In this document: piece by piece, positions 17,632-26,102 of the stretch
How the letters are laid out: each line of letters begins with the position of its first letter
How positions within the stretch are numbered: the stretch's first letter is position 1
Assembly (NCBI GenBank): GCA_949293255.1
Contig: CASFCL010000003.1
Location: forward strand, 1-64,000
Length of the DNA: 64,000 bases
DNA from: an uncultured bacterium
Lineage (GTDB): Bacteria; Bacillota_I; Bacilli_A; RFN20; CAG-826
Direction: 5' to 3'
The notes under the pieces: generated by a model
Seen by the model: only the letters and a program-made list of their open reading frames with translations
Databases searched by the model: none
Told to the model about the DNA's origin: nothing
Made by a program: the position numbers and the translations under genes

Positions 17632-18525
17632 ATAAAATATTTATCATCAAAAGAAATAGCAAAATTATGGAATGTTTCAGAAAGATCGATTAGGAATTAT
17701 TGTCTTAATAATCAAATTAATGATGCTTATAAAAAAGGGAGAAAATGGTATATTCCTATAGATGCAGTTAAACCATTAAGAATAAATAGTTCTTTAGAAA
17801 ATAAGAATCCTTTATTAAAAAGATTATTAGAAGAAAAAAGGATTAATTAAAAAGGTGGAATATATCATAAAACACAAATTCTTTTTGCTTATAATTCTAA
17901 TCATATAGAAGGTAGTACATTAACAATTGAAGAAACACAATATATATTTGATGAAAATAAAATCATAAAAAGTGGAGCGATATATATTGATGATATTATT
18001 GAAACTGTTAATCATTTTAAATGTTTTGATTATATATTAGATAATGCTAATAAAGATTTAACAGAATCATTTATTAAAAAACTTCATTCAATATTAAAAG
18101 AAAATACAAGTGATTCAAGATTAAGCTATTTTAAGGTAGGAGAATATAAAACTCTAGCTAATGAAGTTAATGGAATTGTTACTAGTGATCCAAAAGAAGT
18201 TAAAAAGGATATAACAAAATTTTTAAAAGAATATAAAGAAAAAGAAAATATAGGATTAAAAGATATTATTGATTTCCATTATAAATTTGAAAAGATTCAT
18301 CCATTTCAAGATGGTAACGGTAGAGTAGGAAGACTCATCATGTTTAAAGAATGTTTAAAAAATAATTTAACGCCATTTATTATTGATGATGAATTAAAGA
18401 TTCCTTATTTAAGTGGAATAAAAAATTATAATGAAGAAAAAGAATTTTTAAGAGGAACCATAGAAGAAGCAGTAGATAAATATAAAAAGATTATTGATTA
18501 TTTTGGGGTGAAAACAAATAATTAA
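17632..18525 (+). pseudogene. Fic-domain AMP-transferase with N-terminal HTH, interrupted
   Basis: The frame reads through 298 codons with one in-frame TAA at 17848-17850. Before it lies an HTH domain (KEIAKLWNVSERSIRNYC then GRKWYIP). After it come the Fic-family inhibitory-helix motif SNHIEG and, at about 18298, the full catalytic signature HPFQDGNGRVGR. Homologues I know begin MKYL; here the matching codon at 17632 is ATA. Two lesions, a lost start and a nonsense codon, make it a likely pseudogene. Everything else is intact, so the damage is recent. Fic enzymes of this type transfer AMP to proteins and restrain themselves through the (S/T)xxxE(G/N) helix. Confidence 0.82.
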
Positions 18526-18666
18526 AATCTTTGTTTGTTAGGTAAAACTTGTTTTATTGATTTAGGAATAATGTGAAATTATATTGAAAATGATTAATTA
18601 ATAAATAAGTCAATTTATTATTAAATATATAGATAAAAATATATAACGATAGTGGTGGTTTTTTAA

Positions 18667-18682
18667 GTATACATTTATGTAC
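18667..18682 (+). other. Candidate recombination site, left (L)
   Basis: GTATACATTTATGTAC stands here on the plus strand, 35 bases before the cassette 1 small gene. The identical 16 bases occur on the minus strand at 24320-24305, next to the serine recombinase, and a variant occurs at 25413-25428. The central TA with flanking half-sites fits a serine recombinase site, but crossover has not been shown. Confidence 0.5.
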
Positions 18683-18716
18683 AAATCTTGATTTTAAAAG
18701 GATATCCACTGCAAAA

Positions 18717-19463
18717 ATGTATCAAAAAATAAAAATTCAAAATATTGTTATTCTTGAAAATTTAGATGTATTTTTAGATTCTAATATTTGTTTTGAATGT
18801 TTAAATAATGTACTTCCATTGCTTCTTTCTTTAATATCTATTTTTTGTGTTGGATATGCTGGATGGACATTATCAGGAACAGGAGTTTCTACTAGTGTTA
18901 ATGCAAGTGTTGGGGATGTAATTGACACATCAAATTATATATATTTTGATTCTACATACGGAAGCAATAACTCAGGTATTGATCCATTTTCATACGTTCA
19001 AGATAGTGCTGTAAATGGCTTTGTAGATGAAAACGGAATGGTCAATTCTAGTGCTGTGTTAAAATTTTATTTAATATTTGATTTTGGTAACTATTATTTT
19101 TATGATACATCTTTTAAAGACAATGGAGCTTTTAATTTTTATTTATCATTGAGCTCAAATTCGTATTTGTCCTCAACATACTTAGATTCAGCCATTTTAA
19201 ACTTAAATAATTCACAATATGCTAGTGGAAATTATGTAGGTTCTGCTCCTAGATTCAGTTTTAACGGCATAACAAATACAACTAATTTCTCTATTTTTAA
19301 TTGCAATTTACAAGTAAGCAATATTCCTTCAAATTTTTCACAATCTTATACCTTACGTTATAGATTAACATTTTCTCTTGTTTTTAATTTTAAATCTTCT
19401 ATGGTTGAAGAAGTAATTTCAAATATTTCTAATTTTTCTCTTGCTTTGGGGGTTTATTTCTAA
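18717..19463 (+). CDS. Cassette 1 small SipW-type surface protein, start region altered
   Basis: The frame encodes 248 residues. From residue 33 on, it matches the cassette 2 small protein: LPLLLSLISIFCVGYAGWTLSG, then a nearly identical VNASVGDVIDTSNYI stretch, then divergence. Compared with the cassette 2 gene it lacks about 43 bases that hold the Shine-Dalgarno sequence, the ATG and the basic first residues. A 16-base insertion just upstream supplies a new ATG at 18717. The product would carry a 32-residue leader translated from what is untranslated DNA in cassette 2, with acidic residues before the hydrophobic core. No usable Shine-Dalgarno sequence precedes 18717. It is therefore either silent or poorly secreted in this form. 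Its stop overlaps the next start (TAATG at 19461-19465). Confidence 0.62.
   Translation: MYQKIKIQNIVILENLDVFLDSNICFECLNNVLPLLLSLISIFCVGYAGWTLSGTGVSTSVNASVGDVIDTSNYIYFDSTYGSNNSGIDPFSYVQDSAVNGFVDENGMVNSSAVLKFYLIFDFGNYYFYDTSFKDNGAFNFYLSLSSNSYLSSTYLDSAILNLNNSQYASGNYVGSAPRFSFNGITNTTNFSIFNCNLQVSNIPSNFSQSYTLRYRLTFSLVFNFKSSMVEEVISNISNFSLALGVYF
18721..18811 (+). repeat. Inverted repeat arm, left (partner 24191-24281)
   Basis: These 91 bases are identical to the reverse complement of 24191-24281. Weaker similarity extends outward to the L/M sites and inward through the signal-peptide region to about 18942 (partner about 24020). The repeat bounds a segment of about 5.6 kb carrying two convergent gene pairs. 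Confidence 0.85.
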
Positions 19464-21625
19464 TGAGAGTTAAAAAATACCGTTTAAGGAAATTGCTAGC
19501 TGTTGAATTATTTGCTTTTTCCTGCTCGCTTGCTTATAGCGATTGGAGGATTCCTTCTAATAATTCTCAAATGCCTACACCATTAAAGCAAGATTCAGTT
19601 TGCTATGTTAAACGAAATGGTTCTATACTTGGTTATTTTGTATCTCTTTCGGGAGCAATGAAATATTGCTATCAAAATAATGAGAATGATTCGATATATG
19701 TTATTCCGGGAGGAACAAATGCTTGTAATACAATTACGATAGAAAACGAAACTTTAAATATAGAAGCTGGAGACTCTTTAATTTTACCTCACACAGGTGA
19801 ATATTGGGGAGATACTCAAAGCTCAAATGATCAAAATAATTCAAACGCATCAGTTTCTTTTGGAAATTCTACTTATAAGAAAATACAACTTAATTTAGTA
19901 AATACAACTATTAACGTTAACGGATTATTAGGTGTCGGTGGATTATGGGGAGGACTAAGCTCAAAAAAACATGGTTTTACTGGCGGAAATTATTCTGAAA
20001 TTATAATGGATAGCTCATCAAAATTAAATATATATGGAAACATGAGGGTTTATGGTTATATTGGAAAAAGTACAAATTTTACTTCTACAATCTCGATAAA
20101 TGTTTATTCAGGCGGAAGTGTGTCAGAACCTCTAGTTGTTTATGACTTTGAAGGTGGAACTAATACAGTAACAGGTTTAATGGGAAAAGCATTCTTTTTT
20201 AATTGCTATGACATGCCATCAATTGAAGTTCCGATGTTATTAAATTATGGATCAACTTTAGTTGGAAAAGCAGCAATATACATGAGTGATGCTCATAGGT
20301 ATACTGATGGTACAATCTTTTCAACATCAAGCGCAGCTTTTTTAACCGCTAACTCTTCTGATGCGTCACTTTTATGGGACTATAATAGAAACTCAACTTC
20401 ATATGCTCATACAAATTACTTAAATCATAAAACAACATTAACAACATACGGAAATATTACATTTAATAAATTGGTGGTAAGTATCTTTTTCCTTATTAAC
20501 TATACCGTGGATTCATCTGACTATTTTTTACCGGTGAGTTCAATGTACTCTTTTATAGTAAATGGAACTTTAAATATTAATAATAAAATACAATTTTTAC
20601 CAGGAGCTTCTGTCAAGATTAATGAAACAGGTTTTGTATATATAAACGCAAATGTGGTTGCTCATGAAAACAACAATTTAACAATTGCAGAGCACAATGT
20701 TTCCTCTACTAGAGCAGAAATCATTAATAATGGAACGATTGTACTAAATTCTGGCTTTCAAGGATATATACAACCTGAAAACAGCGATTATACCTCTATG
20801 GTAGTAACTGGAGGAAATTATTCTTCAAGTGTTTCTACATGTAATGTTAAAACTGGGGGAAAGGAATATGAAGCGGTATCATTTTCTTCAATAATTAAAG
20901 AAGAAACATCAGACACTAACTTACAAACCAATTCTTATTATACTTCCAATGCTTCTTTAACAAATTCATTTTATCGTCTTTATGGAGGTCAAACAGCTTC
21001 TATAACATTCAATACTATTGAAGAAACAGGAGATTTTTATTATTCTCCAGTATTTTATGTTGATGTGTCTTTTTCTTCATCTGAACTTACTTTTTCGTAT
21101 GTAGTTACTTCTCCTACAACATTATACTTACCTATAGGTTCATCTTATAGCATTTATAAAGATGATGATGATATCACTGTGAATAGAATTATTTTAGGCT
21201 CAACCCAACTCGACCTCCTTAATCCTACATCTCAAACTCTTTCAAATACAATAACAGCTGATGTATATCCAACATTTGAAAGAGAATCAACACCTATTAA
21301 AAGCATTACTTTGTATTCAAATGACGTACCATCTGGAAATTTAAGTTCTGATGGAGGCCAACTATTTTCAATTTTTATAACTACAGATCCTTCCGATTTA
21401 AGTAATTCAAAATATAATAATTTTAGTTGGACTGTATCAAATGCTACAACTCCCGCAGTCGCAGATTTTACTAGCGAAGCAATACCTATTGTTGTTGAAA
21501 AGAATTCGACGCCGTTCATCAGCACCTCCAGGAATGTTAAAATCAAATTATCTGTTTTCGACTTTAAGAGCGGAAACATCATTTCTTCCAATGAGTTTAG
21601 CAAACGTCAAGATGGGTGGCGGTAG
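19463..21625 (+). CDS. Cassette 1 large beta-solenoid surface protein
   Basis: This 720-residue protein has a basic start, a short hydrophobic stretch and SLAYSDWRI, a SipW-like Trp motif at about residue 28. It shares blocks with the other two large cassette proteins: an opening CYV...G...YFVSLSGAM...YVIPGG segment, then VVYDFEGGTNTVTG, a 'mlLNYGSTL' block and a 'FLPGASVKINETG' block. Together these suggest a parallel beta-solenoid stalk. An Ig-like domain is likely near 600-700. The last residues (FSKRQDGWR) look unlike a natural end, and the +1 frame stays open for eight more codons, so the C-terminus may be shortened. GGGGGT serves as its ribosome binding site. A surface adhesin or fibre role is inferred. 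Confidence 0.7.
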   Translation: MRVKKYRLRKLLAVELFAFSCSLAYSDWRIPSNNSQMPTPLKQDSVCYVKRNGSILGYFVSLSGAMKYCYQNNENDSIYVIPGGTNACNTITIENETLNIEAGDSLILPHTGEYWGDTQSSNDQNNSNASVSFGNSTYKKIQLNLVNTTINVNGLLGVGGLWGGLSSKKHGFTGGNYSEIIMDSSSKLNIYGNMRVYGYIGKSTNFTSTISINVYSGGSVSEPLVVYDFEGGTNTVTGLMGKAFFFNCYDMPSIEVPMLLNYGSTLVGKAAIYMSDAHRYTDGTIFSTSSAAFLTANSSDASLLWDYNRNSTSYAHTNYLNHKTTLTTYGNITFNKLVVSIFFLINYTVDSSDYFLPVSSMYSFIVNGTLNINNKIQFLPGASVKINETGFVYINANVVAHENNNLTIAEHNVSSTRAEIINNGTIVLNSGFQGYIQPENSDYTSMVVTGGNYSSSVSTCNVKTGGKEYEAVSFSSIIKEETSDTNLQTNSYYTSNASLTNSFYRLYGGQTASITFNTIEETGDFYYSPVFYVDVSFSSSELTFSYVVTSPTTLYLPIGSSYSIYKDDDDITVNRIILGSTQLDLLNPTSQTLSNTITADVYPTFERESTPIKSITLYSNDVPSGNLSSDGGQLFSIFITTDPSDLSNSKYNNFSWTVSNATTPAVADFTSEAIPIVVEKNSTPFISTSRNVKIKLSVFDFKSGNIISSNEFSKRQDGWR

Positions 21626-21680
21626 TTTTACACTTGTGACAGGTTTTTAGATATAAATTTGAACATAATTTCAGCTTTAT

Positions 21681-21718
21681 AAATGCGATATTCATCGGAA
21701 AAATCGCATTTTTTCATT
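21681..21718 (+). terminator. Terminator after cassette 1
   Basis: Arms AAATGCGAT (21681-21689) and ATCGCATTT (21703-21711) are followed by a T-rich tail. It closes cassette 1, which converges with cassette 2 across about 240 bases of spacer. Confidence 0.85.
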
Positions 21719-21862
21719 TTTGCAAATTTGGTCTCACATCATTTGTTATTAAACAGATTGATTATCTTTGTATTGATGATAAAAGCTATATAAAAAGTGA
21801 ATAAAAAGTATAAGTTTAATTATTACTATTAAATTAGTAAATGTAATATTTTAAAAGAGTAA

Positions 21863-23554
21863 TTAATTTGTCCAATAGGCATTAGAATCAGCGTCTAGTA
21901 CACTTGTATATGTAGAACTCCCATTAAAGTTAGTTAGATTTGTTGCACTGGAAATATAACCCTGGGCATTGTATGTGACATTATTAGGAGTAACATCTGG
22001 CAACGTTCCAAGAAAACCGGTCTTTAATTTAGATAATATAGGCATAGAAACGCTAGCTTTTGTAATAAAATTTATTATAGAATTTGCTTTCTCTGTTTTA
22101 ATAAAACCACCTAAACCATGACTAGAATTATTTGATGAATATATGATTCCATTATTTATTAAAACTCCATCTGACATATCTGAAGGATAATATGTATAGT
22201 TTGACCACGAATCAAAAATAGTTTCTCTTTGCTGAAAATAAGAAGGAAAATCACTGCTCTTAATTATACCAGTGTTCCAGTTAAAGTATACCTGTGCACC
22301 TTCATCAATATTAATTGAACTCCCAGGCATAATTTTCAGTTGGACATGAAAGTTATATGTTCCTTCGAATAGATTTAGTCTTAATCTATGAGATAGCGGA
22401 AACATTTTTCCACTGGTTGTTATATCATATGCTGCAACTGTTAATGAAATATCGTTAACAGTCACTCCCCCATAACAATTAACATTTGTATAAGAATTTA
22501 TATAATGTTCAGCTGAGTAATTATTACTATGCACTGTATGTGCAAAATAAGAAGAATTAAATTTATAATCTATATAGCCTCCATCAAGAATTTTAATAAT
22601 TCCAGCCGAAGCTGTTTTTGTTCCATCATTAGAAGCCTCATAACCAATTAGGGTAACTTCAGTATTATACATTAAATCCCCGGTTGTAACATATACGCTG
22701 GAATAGGCATTTAATAAGGAGCCATAATTTAATATTACATTTGTATGAGAATTAGGAAAATCAAATAGGTTAATCGGGAAGAAAGTTGAATCTTTTAAAG
22801 CATTAGTGATTGTTCCACCGGCGTAATCATAAAAAACTATAGGTTGATATAGAATACAATTATCGTTAACAATTAGTTTAGAATTATTATTATCTGAAAC
22901 TGGTTTAATATAACCCCTTAGATCCAAAGTAGGTGTACCTGTAACATTTCTTTCCAGTACTATAGAAGCTGATGTACCTAATTGGACTTCAGCATATGAT
23001 GATGTAGTAGCACCAGCTAATCTACCCCCTCTATGGCCTATAATCCCTCCGATATTCATTCTTCCATTAATTGTTAGCTTTTGGCCACTTTCAATTCTTA
23101 AAATTATTTTTCTATTTGTTGCAATTAAAGCATCAGTTTGGTCAGCAAAATTATAATTGGAAGGATACCCGGATGATGTATCTAAGGTTTGAGCATAAGT
23201 CTCTCCTTCATAAGGTAAAGTCAAAATGTCTGTACTTTCAAGTGTGTGTGACTCTTTCATAGTAACGAGAGTGTGAGTGTTACTAGAAGAGTCGTCATTA
23301 TTAAGACTTGGGATTACATACAAAGTATCGTCAATTCCATTTCCGTAAATATTTTTTAAAGCAGAATCAATATTCGTATAATATGTCGTGCCTTTAGAAT
23401 TTGTTGAATAACAAACAGCTATTCCAGAATCTGCAGTTGTCGTCTTAGTAGTAGATGAGAGAACCCAATCAGATACTCCAACAACACATAATAAAATTGG
23501 AATAATTAAAAGGAGGAATCTAAACGTTTTGGACGATACTAATTTATTGAACAT
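21863..23554 (-). CDS. Cassette 2 large beta-solenoid surface protein
   Basis: This 563-residue protein has a SipW-type signal: hydrophobic core FLLLIIPILLCVVG followed by VSDWVL, with Trp near residue 30. It shares with the cassette 1 and 3 proteins the block 'IVFYDYAGGTITNAL', then 'FDFPNSHTNVILNYGSLL', and 'LKIMPGSSINIDEGAQVYF'. The order and spacing of these blocks match, so the three are paralogues. It is shorter than both and ends soon after the last block without an Ig-like tail. AGGAG stands nine bases before the ATG. The gene overlaps the end of the small-protein gene by 11 bases, so the pair is translated together. It points toward cassette 1. Confidence 0.72.
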   Translation of the reverse strand: MFNKLVSSKTFRFLLLIIPILLCVVGVSDWVLSSTTKTTTADSGIAVCYSTNSKGTTYYTNIDSALKNIYGNGIDDTLYVIPSLNNDDSSSNTHTLVTMKESHTLESTDILTLPYEGETYAQTLDTSSGYPSNYNFADQTDALIATNRKIILRIESGQKLTINGRMNIGGIIGHRGGRLAGATTSSYAEVQLGTSASIVLERNVTGTPTLDLRGYIKPVSDNNNSKLIVNDNCILYQPIVFYDYAGGTITNALKDSTFFPINLFDFPNSHTNVILNYGSLLNAYSSVYVTTGDLMYNTEVTLIGYEASNDGTKTASAGIIKILDGGYIDYKFNSSYFAHTVHSNNYSAEHYINSYTNVNCYGGVTVNDISLTVAAYDITTSGKMFPLSHRLRLNLFEGTYNFHVQLKIMPGSSINIDEGAQVYFNWNTGIIKSSDFPSYFQQRETIFDSWSNYTYYPSDMSDGVLINNGIIYSSNNSSHGLGGFIKTEKANSIINFITKASVSMPILSKLKTGFLGTLPDVTPNNVTYNAQGYISSATNLTNFNGSSTYTSVLDADSNAYWTN

Positions 23555-24170
23555 TTATGTATGCTCCTATATTCAATGATATTCCATTTGTTACATTAAT
23601 TGATGAATAAATAGATGTATAATCACTAACTTCAAATGTAACTAAAATTCCAAAATAGATGGTTTCTATCGATCCGTTTGTATTTAAAATTGAGGCGATA
23701 TTTAATGTACTGTTTGAAACTGATGGAGTTAAAAATAAGCTTGTATTACTAGCTCCAAGAATTCCATAGGAAGCTTGAGTTGCAGCAATTTTTGAATTTG
23801 TTATTAAATCATAAGACCCTGAATTTTTAATTTCTACTTTAAAAACAAGTTGATTATTTGTTATAAGTTTAGCGTTATTACATGTATTAAGATTGATTTG
23901 ATAATGAATTGTTAAAGAAGCCGTATTACCAATTATTCCTTCGTTAGCAAAACCCTTATCTGTATATACAATATTTGAAATGCCTGAATTGTTGTCCCCT
24001 CTAACTGAATTATAAGAAATATAATTCGAAGTATCGATTACATCTCCAACACTCGCATTAACACTAGTAGAAACTCTTGTTCCAGAAAGTGTCCATCCAG
24101 CATATCCAACACAAAAAATAGATGTTAAAGAAAGAAACAATGGAAGTAGTAATTTAGCTTTCTTAACCAT
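23544..24170 (-). CDS. Cassette 2 small SipW-type surface protein
   Basis: This is the best preserved small protein of the two facing cassettes, with 208 residues. The start at 24170 is chosen because GGAGAA lies at a proper distance; the resulting MVKKAKLLLPLFLSLTSIFCVGYAGW is a textbook SipW-type signal with basic start, hydrophobic core and G-Y-x-G-W. The following VNASVGDVIDTSNYI is shared with cassette 1, then the sequences part company. The mature protein is Ser/Asn/Ile-rich and probably all beta. It is likely a fibre or anchor subunit that works with the large protein encoded downstream and overlapping it. Confidence 0.75.
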   Translation of the reverse strand: MVKKAKLLLPLFLSLTSIFCVGYAGWTLSGTRVSTSVNASVGDVIDTSNYISYNSVRGDNNSGISNIVYTDKGFANEGIIGNTASLTIHYQINLNTCNNAKLITNNQLVFKVEIKNSGSYDLITNSKIAATQASYGILGASNTSLFLTPSVSNSTLNIASILNTNGSIETIYFGILVTFEVSDYTSIYSSINVTNGISLNIGAYINVQ

Positions 24171-24190
24171 TGTTTTCTCCCGATAAATTG

Positions 24191-24281
24191 ACATTATTTA
24201 AACATTCAAAACAAATATTAGAATCTAAAAATACATCTAAATTTTCAAGAATAACAATATTTTGAATTTTTATTTTTTGAT
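24191..24281 (-). repeat. Inverted repeat arm, right (partner 18721-18811)
   Basis: This arm is identical over 91 bases to 18721-18811 on the opposite strand. Here it lies entirely in the untranslated leader of the cassette 2 small gene. Full identity in a non-coding leader, next to coding sequence that has drifted, suggests recent exchange or selection on the DNA itself. Confidence 0.85.
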
Positions 24282-24304
24282 TATCCTTTTTAAAATCAAG
24301 ATTA

Positions 24305-24328
24305 GTACATAAATGTATACATTTATGT
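24305..24328. other. Candidate recombination site, middle (M), perfect palindrome
   Basis: Bases 24307-24328 form a perfect 22-base palindrome (half ACATAAATGTA). The minus-strand reading of 24320-24305 equals site L exactly. The site lies 72 bases from the recombinase stop codon, between the recombinase gene and cassette 2. Confidence 0.55.
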
Positions 24329-24400
24329 CGTATTAATAATACCACCATTAATATTTTTTGTAAATACCAAATAAAATAGTCAATTTATTCAAGAAAACAA

Positions 24401-25000
24401 TTATTTTTTTGTTTCAATTGATCTTAAAAAATTATAGAAAGCAGTTCTTGATATACCTAGTCTAGTAGTAGCTTCTTTAACAGTAATTTCTTTATTTTTA
24501 TATAGCGATGCAACTTCATAATATTCATCAGTAATCACTAAAGATGGTCTACCAAATTTAACACCTTTTTCTTTAGCGATCTTAATTCCTTCAGCTTGTC
24601 TTTGTCTAATGGTATCTCTTTCATTTTCAGCAATAAAAGATAGAAGTTGGAGAACAAGATCTGAGACAAATCTTCCCCATAAATTCGAAGGTTTATCTCT
24701 TGTATCTAGTATTGGCATATCTATTACAAATATATCAGCTTTGATATCTTGAGTGATTACTTTCCGTTGTTCTCCAATTTCTCTATAGTTTCTTCCTAAC
24801 CTATCAATTGATTTGATAACTAGAAGATCTTTTTCTTTTAATTTTCTTATTAATCTACGATACGATTTTCTATTAAAATCTTTCCCTGATTGTTTATCGA
24901 TAAATATGTTTTTATCTTCAATTCCAAGTTTATACATTTCTTCAACTTGTCTGTCGGTTTTTTGAGTAACTGACGATACTCTTACATATCCATAATTCAT
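24401..25000 (-). CDS. Serine recombinase (resolvase/invertase family)
   Basis: The start at 25000 gives a 199-residue protein beginning MNYGYVRVSS, as in Hin/Pin/TnpR-type enzymes. AAGGAG stands ten bases upstream. The catalytic Ser is Ser9 of RVSS. Further signatures are KSIDRLGRNYREI (residues about 64-76), the long E-helix region (LLSFIAENERDTIRQRQAEGI) and KGVKFGRPS, then a C-terminal helix-turn-helix (ITVKEATTRLGISRTAFYNFL). The length is that of small invertases and resolvases, not of large integrases. Its position between inverted and direct copies of the same 16-base site makes DNA inversion of the surface cassettes the natural reading. No resolvase-type transposon genes are nearby. 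Confidence 0.92.
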   Translation of the reverse strand: MNYGYVRVSSVTQKTDRQVEEMYKLGIEDKNIFIDKQSGKDFNRKSYRRLIRKLKEKDLLVIKSIDRLGRNYREIGEQRKVITQDIKADIFVIDMPILDTRDKPSNLWGRFVSDLVLQLLSFIAENERDTIRQRQAEGIKIAKEKGVKFGRPSLVITDEYYEVASLYKNKEITVKEATTRLGISRTAFYNFLRSIETKK

Positions 25001-25400
25001 ATAAAACATTCTCCTTATGAATATATTTTAAAGTAGCAGTTATTTATCGTGATTTTATTAGGATGGTTGCGTTTAAAGTAATAAATTTAAATAACTTAAA
25101 AGCTTATTTATAAAAAACATATGTTTTCCTACATATTTTAATGTTACGCTAAACTTTTGTGTGACAATTGCTATTAATTCTTAGTTTTTACAATGAATTT
25201 TAACCATGCATATTTGTGATAAGAATAGTTATGATTTTAGGCCTCTAGGTCCTGACTTCATAATGACTGTCAGTAGGGAAATCGCCGATTTAATAAATCG
25301 TTTTTTATATCAAAAATTTTAAAAGTTAATTAGATATAAAATGTTAATATTTAAGTCAATTTATTATTTTTAAATTGAATTAAATCTATAGTATTTTACC
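25001..25400. other. Intergenic region between recombinase and cassette 3
   Basis: No gene is visible in these 400 bases. The stretch contains the recombinase ribosome binding site (about 25011-25016), a small palindrome CGATTTAATAAATCG followed by six T (about 25287-25307) that could be a weak terminator, and a sequence AGTCAATTTATTATT near 25354. That last sequence also occurs about 60 bases before site L (18608). A -10-like TATAGT lies at 25387-25392. Confidence 0.5.
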
Positions 25401-25412
25401 ATGTTTATTTTT

Positions 25413-25428
25413 GTATACATTTATATAC
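25413..25428 (+). other. Candidate recombination site, right (R)
   Basis: GTATACATTTATATAC differs from sites L and M by one base and is in the same orientation as L. It lies at the head of cassette 3. Confidence 0.45.
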
Positions 25429-25451
25429 GAAAGTTAATTATTTTCTTACAT

Positions 25452-26102
25452 ATGAATCTAAAACCCATTAAAAATTCACTAAAAATAGTAAATAAAAAAA
25501 GCAGCGGAATCTTACTTTTGCTCTCAATTTTTAGCCTTTTTAGTGTAGGATTTTCATCATGGATTTTAGTCAACGAAAATGAAAATTCAATGTCAGTTAA
25601 TGTTGATGGAACAGTAGGTGATGTTATTGATCTTACAGGATTAGTAACATTAGATACTTCTAATGTAACAATCACTGATTATGGTTATTCAGGGTTTATA
25701 AAAAATGGAATATATTCAACATTAGGATATGTTGCTTTACCAGTTACTATTAATCCAAAAGAAGGTGAAAATTATACACTTTATCCTTCTTTATCTTATA
25801 CTTGGGATGAAATAACGGAATCAACAGCAGTTGCTTTTAGGGAGAATTTTTACAGATGTTCATTTGATACAACTTTAGATTATGGAACATCAGTTTTATA
25901 TGGTACTTTTTCATCAAGTTTAAGTACAAAATATTCTGCAGCATATTCTTTTGATTATTCATCTAATAGTTCATCATTAGGAACAAATTTTTATATTATT
26001 TTTGAACTTGGTCCATTTAGTGAGTCTTTATATGAAAGATTATCAGATTCTTCTTTAAGGTTTTCTTTTTCGTTAAATATAGGAGTTGATACAAATGCTT
26101 AG
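25452..26102 (+). CDS. Cassette 3 small SipW-type surface protein
   Basis: The ATG at 25452 gives 216 residues beginning MNLKPIKNSLKIVNKK, then a hydrophobic core and FSVGFSSWIL: a SipW-type signal with Trp at about residue 37. VDGTVGDVIDLTG follows, the family signature shared with cassettes 1 and 2 and with the operon protein at 4057. The rest has diverged. No Shine-Dalgarno sequence precedes this ATG. An in-frame ATG at 25401 would add 17 residues, and a -10-like TATAGT ends nine bases before it, so a leaderless transcript is possible. The stop overlaps the start of the large-protein gene. Confidence 0.68.
   Translation: MNLKPIKNSLKIVNKKSSGILLLLSIFSLFSVGFSSWILVNENENSMSVNVDGTVGDVIDLTGLVTLDTSNVTITDYGYSGFIKNGIYSTLGYVALPVTINPKEGENYTLYPSLSYTWDEITESTAVAFRENFYRCSFDTTLDYGTSVLYGTFSSSLSTKYSAAYSFDYSSNSSSLGTNFYIIFELGPFSESLYERLSDSSLRFSFSLNIGVDTNA

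Noticed and set aside
17848-17850. Stop codon reassignment or readthrough to explain the interrupted Fic gene
   Set aside because: The codon is TAA, which ends most genes in the window, and the start codon of the same gene is also lost, so plain decay is simpler.
21441-21650. Alternative frame at the end of the cassette 1 large gene as a separate gene
   Set aside because: It overlaps the real coding sequence for most of its length, has no ribosome binding site and no recognisable content; at most its last codons are the lost end of the large protein.
24401-25000. Transposon or IS607-type element for the serine recombinase
   Set aside because: The HTH is C-terminal and not N-terminal, there is no tnpB or tnpA partner, and no terminal repeats surround the gene alone.
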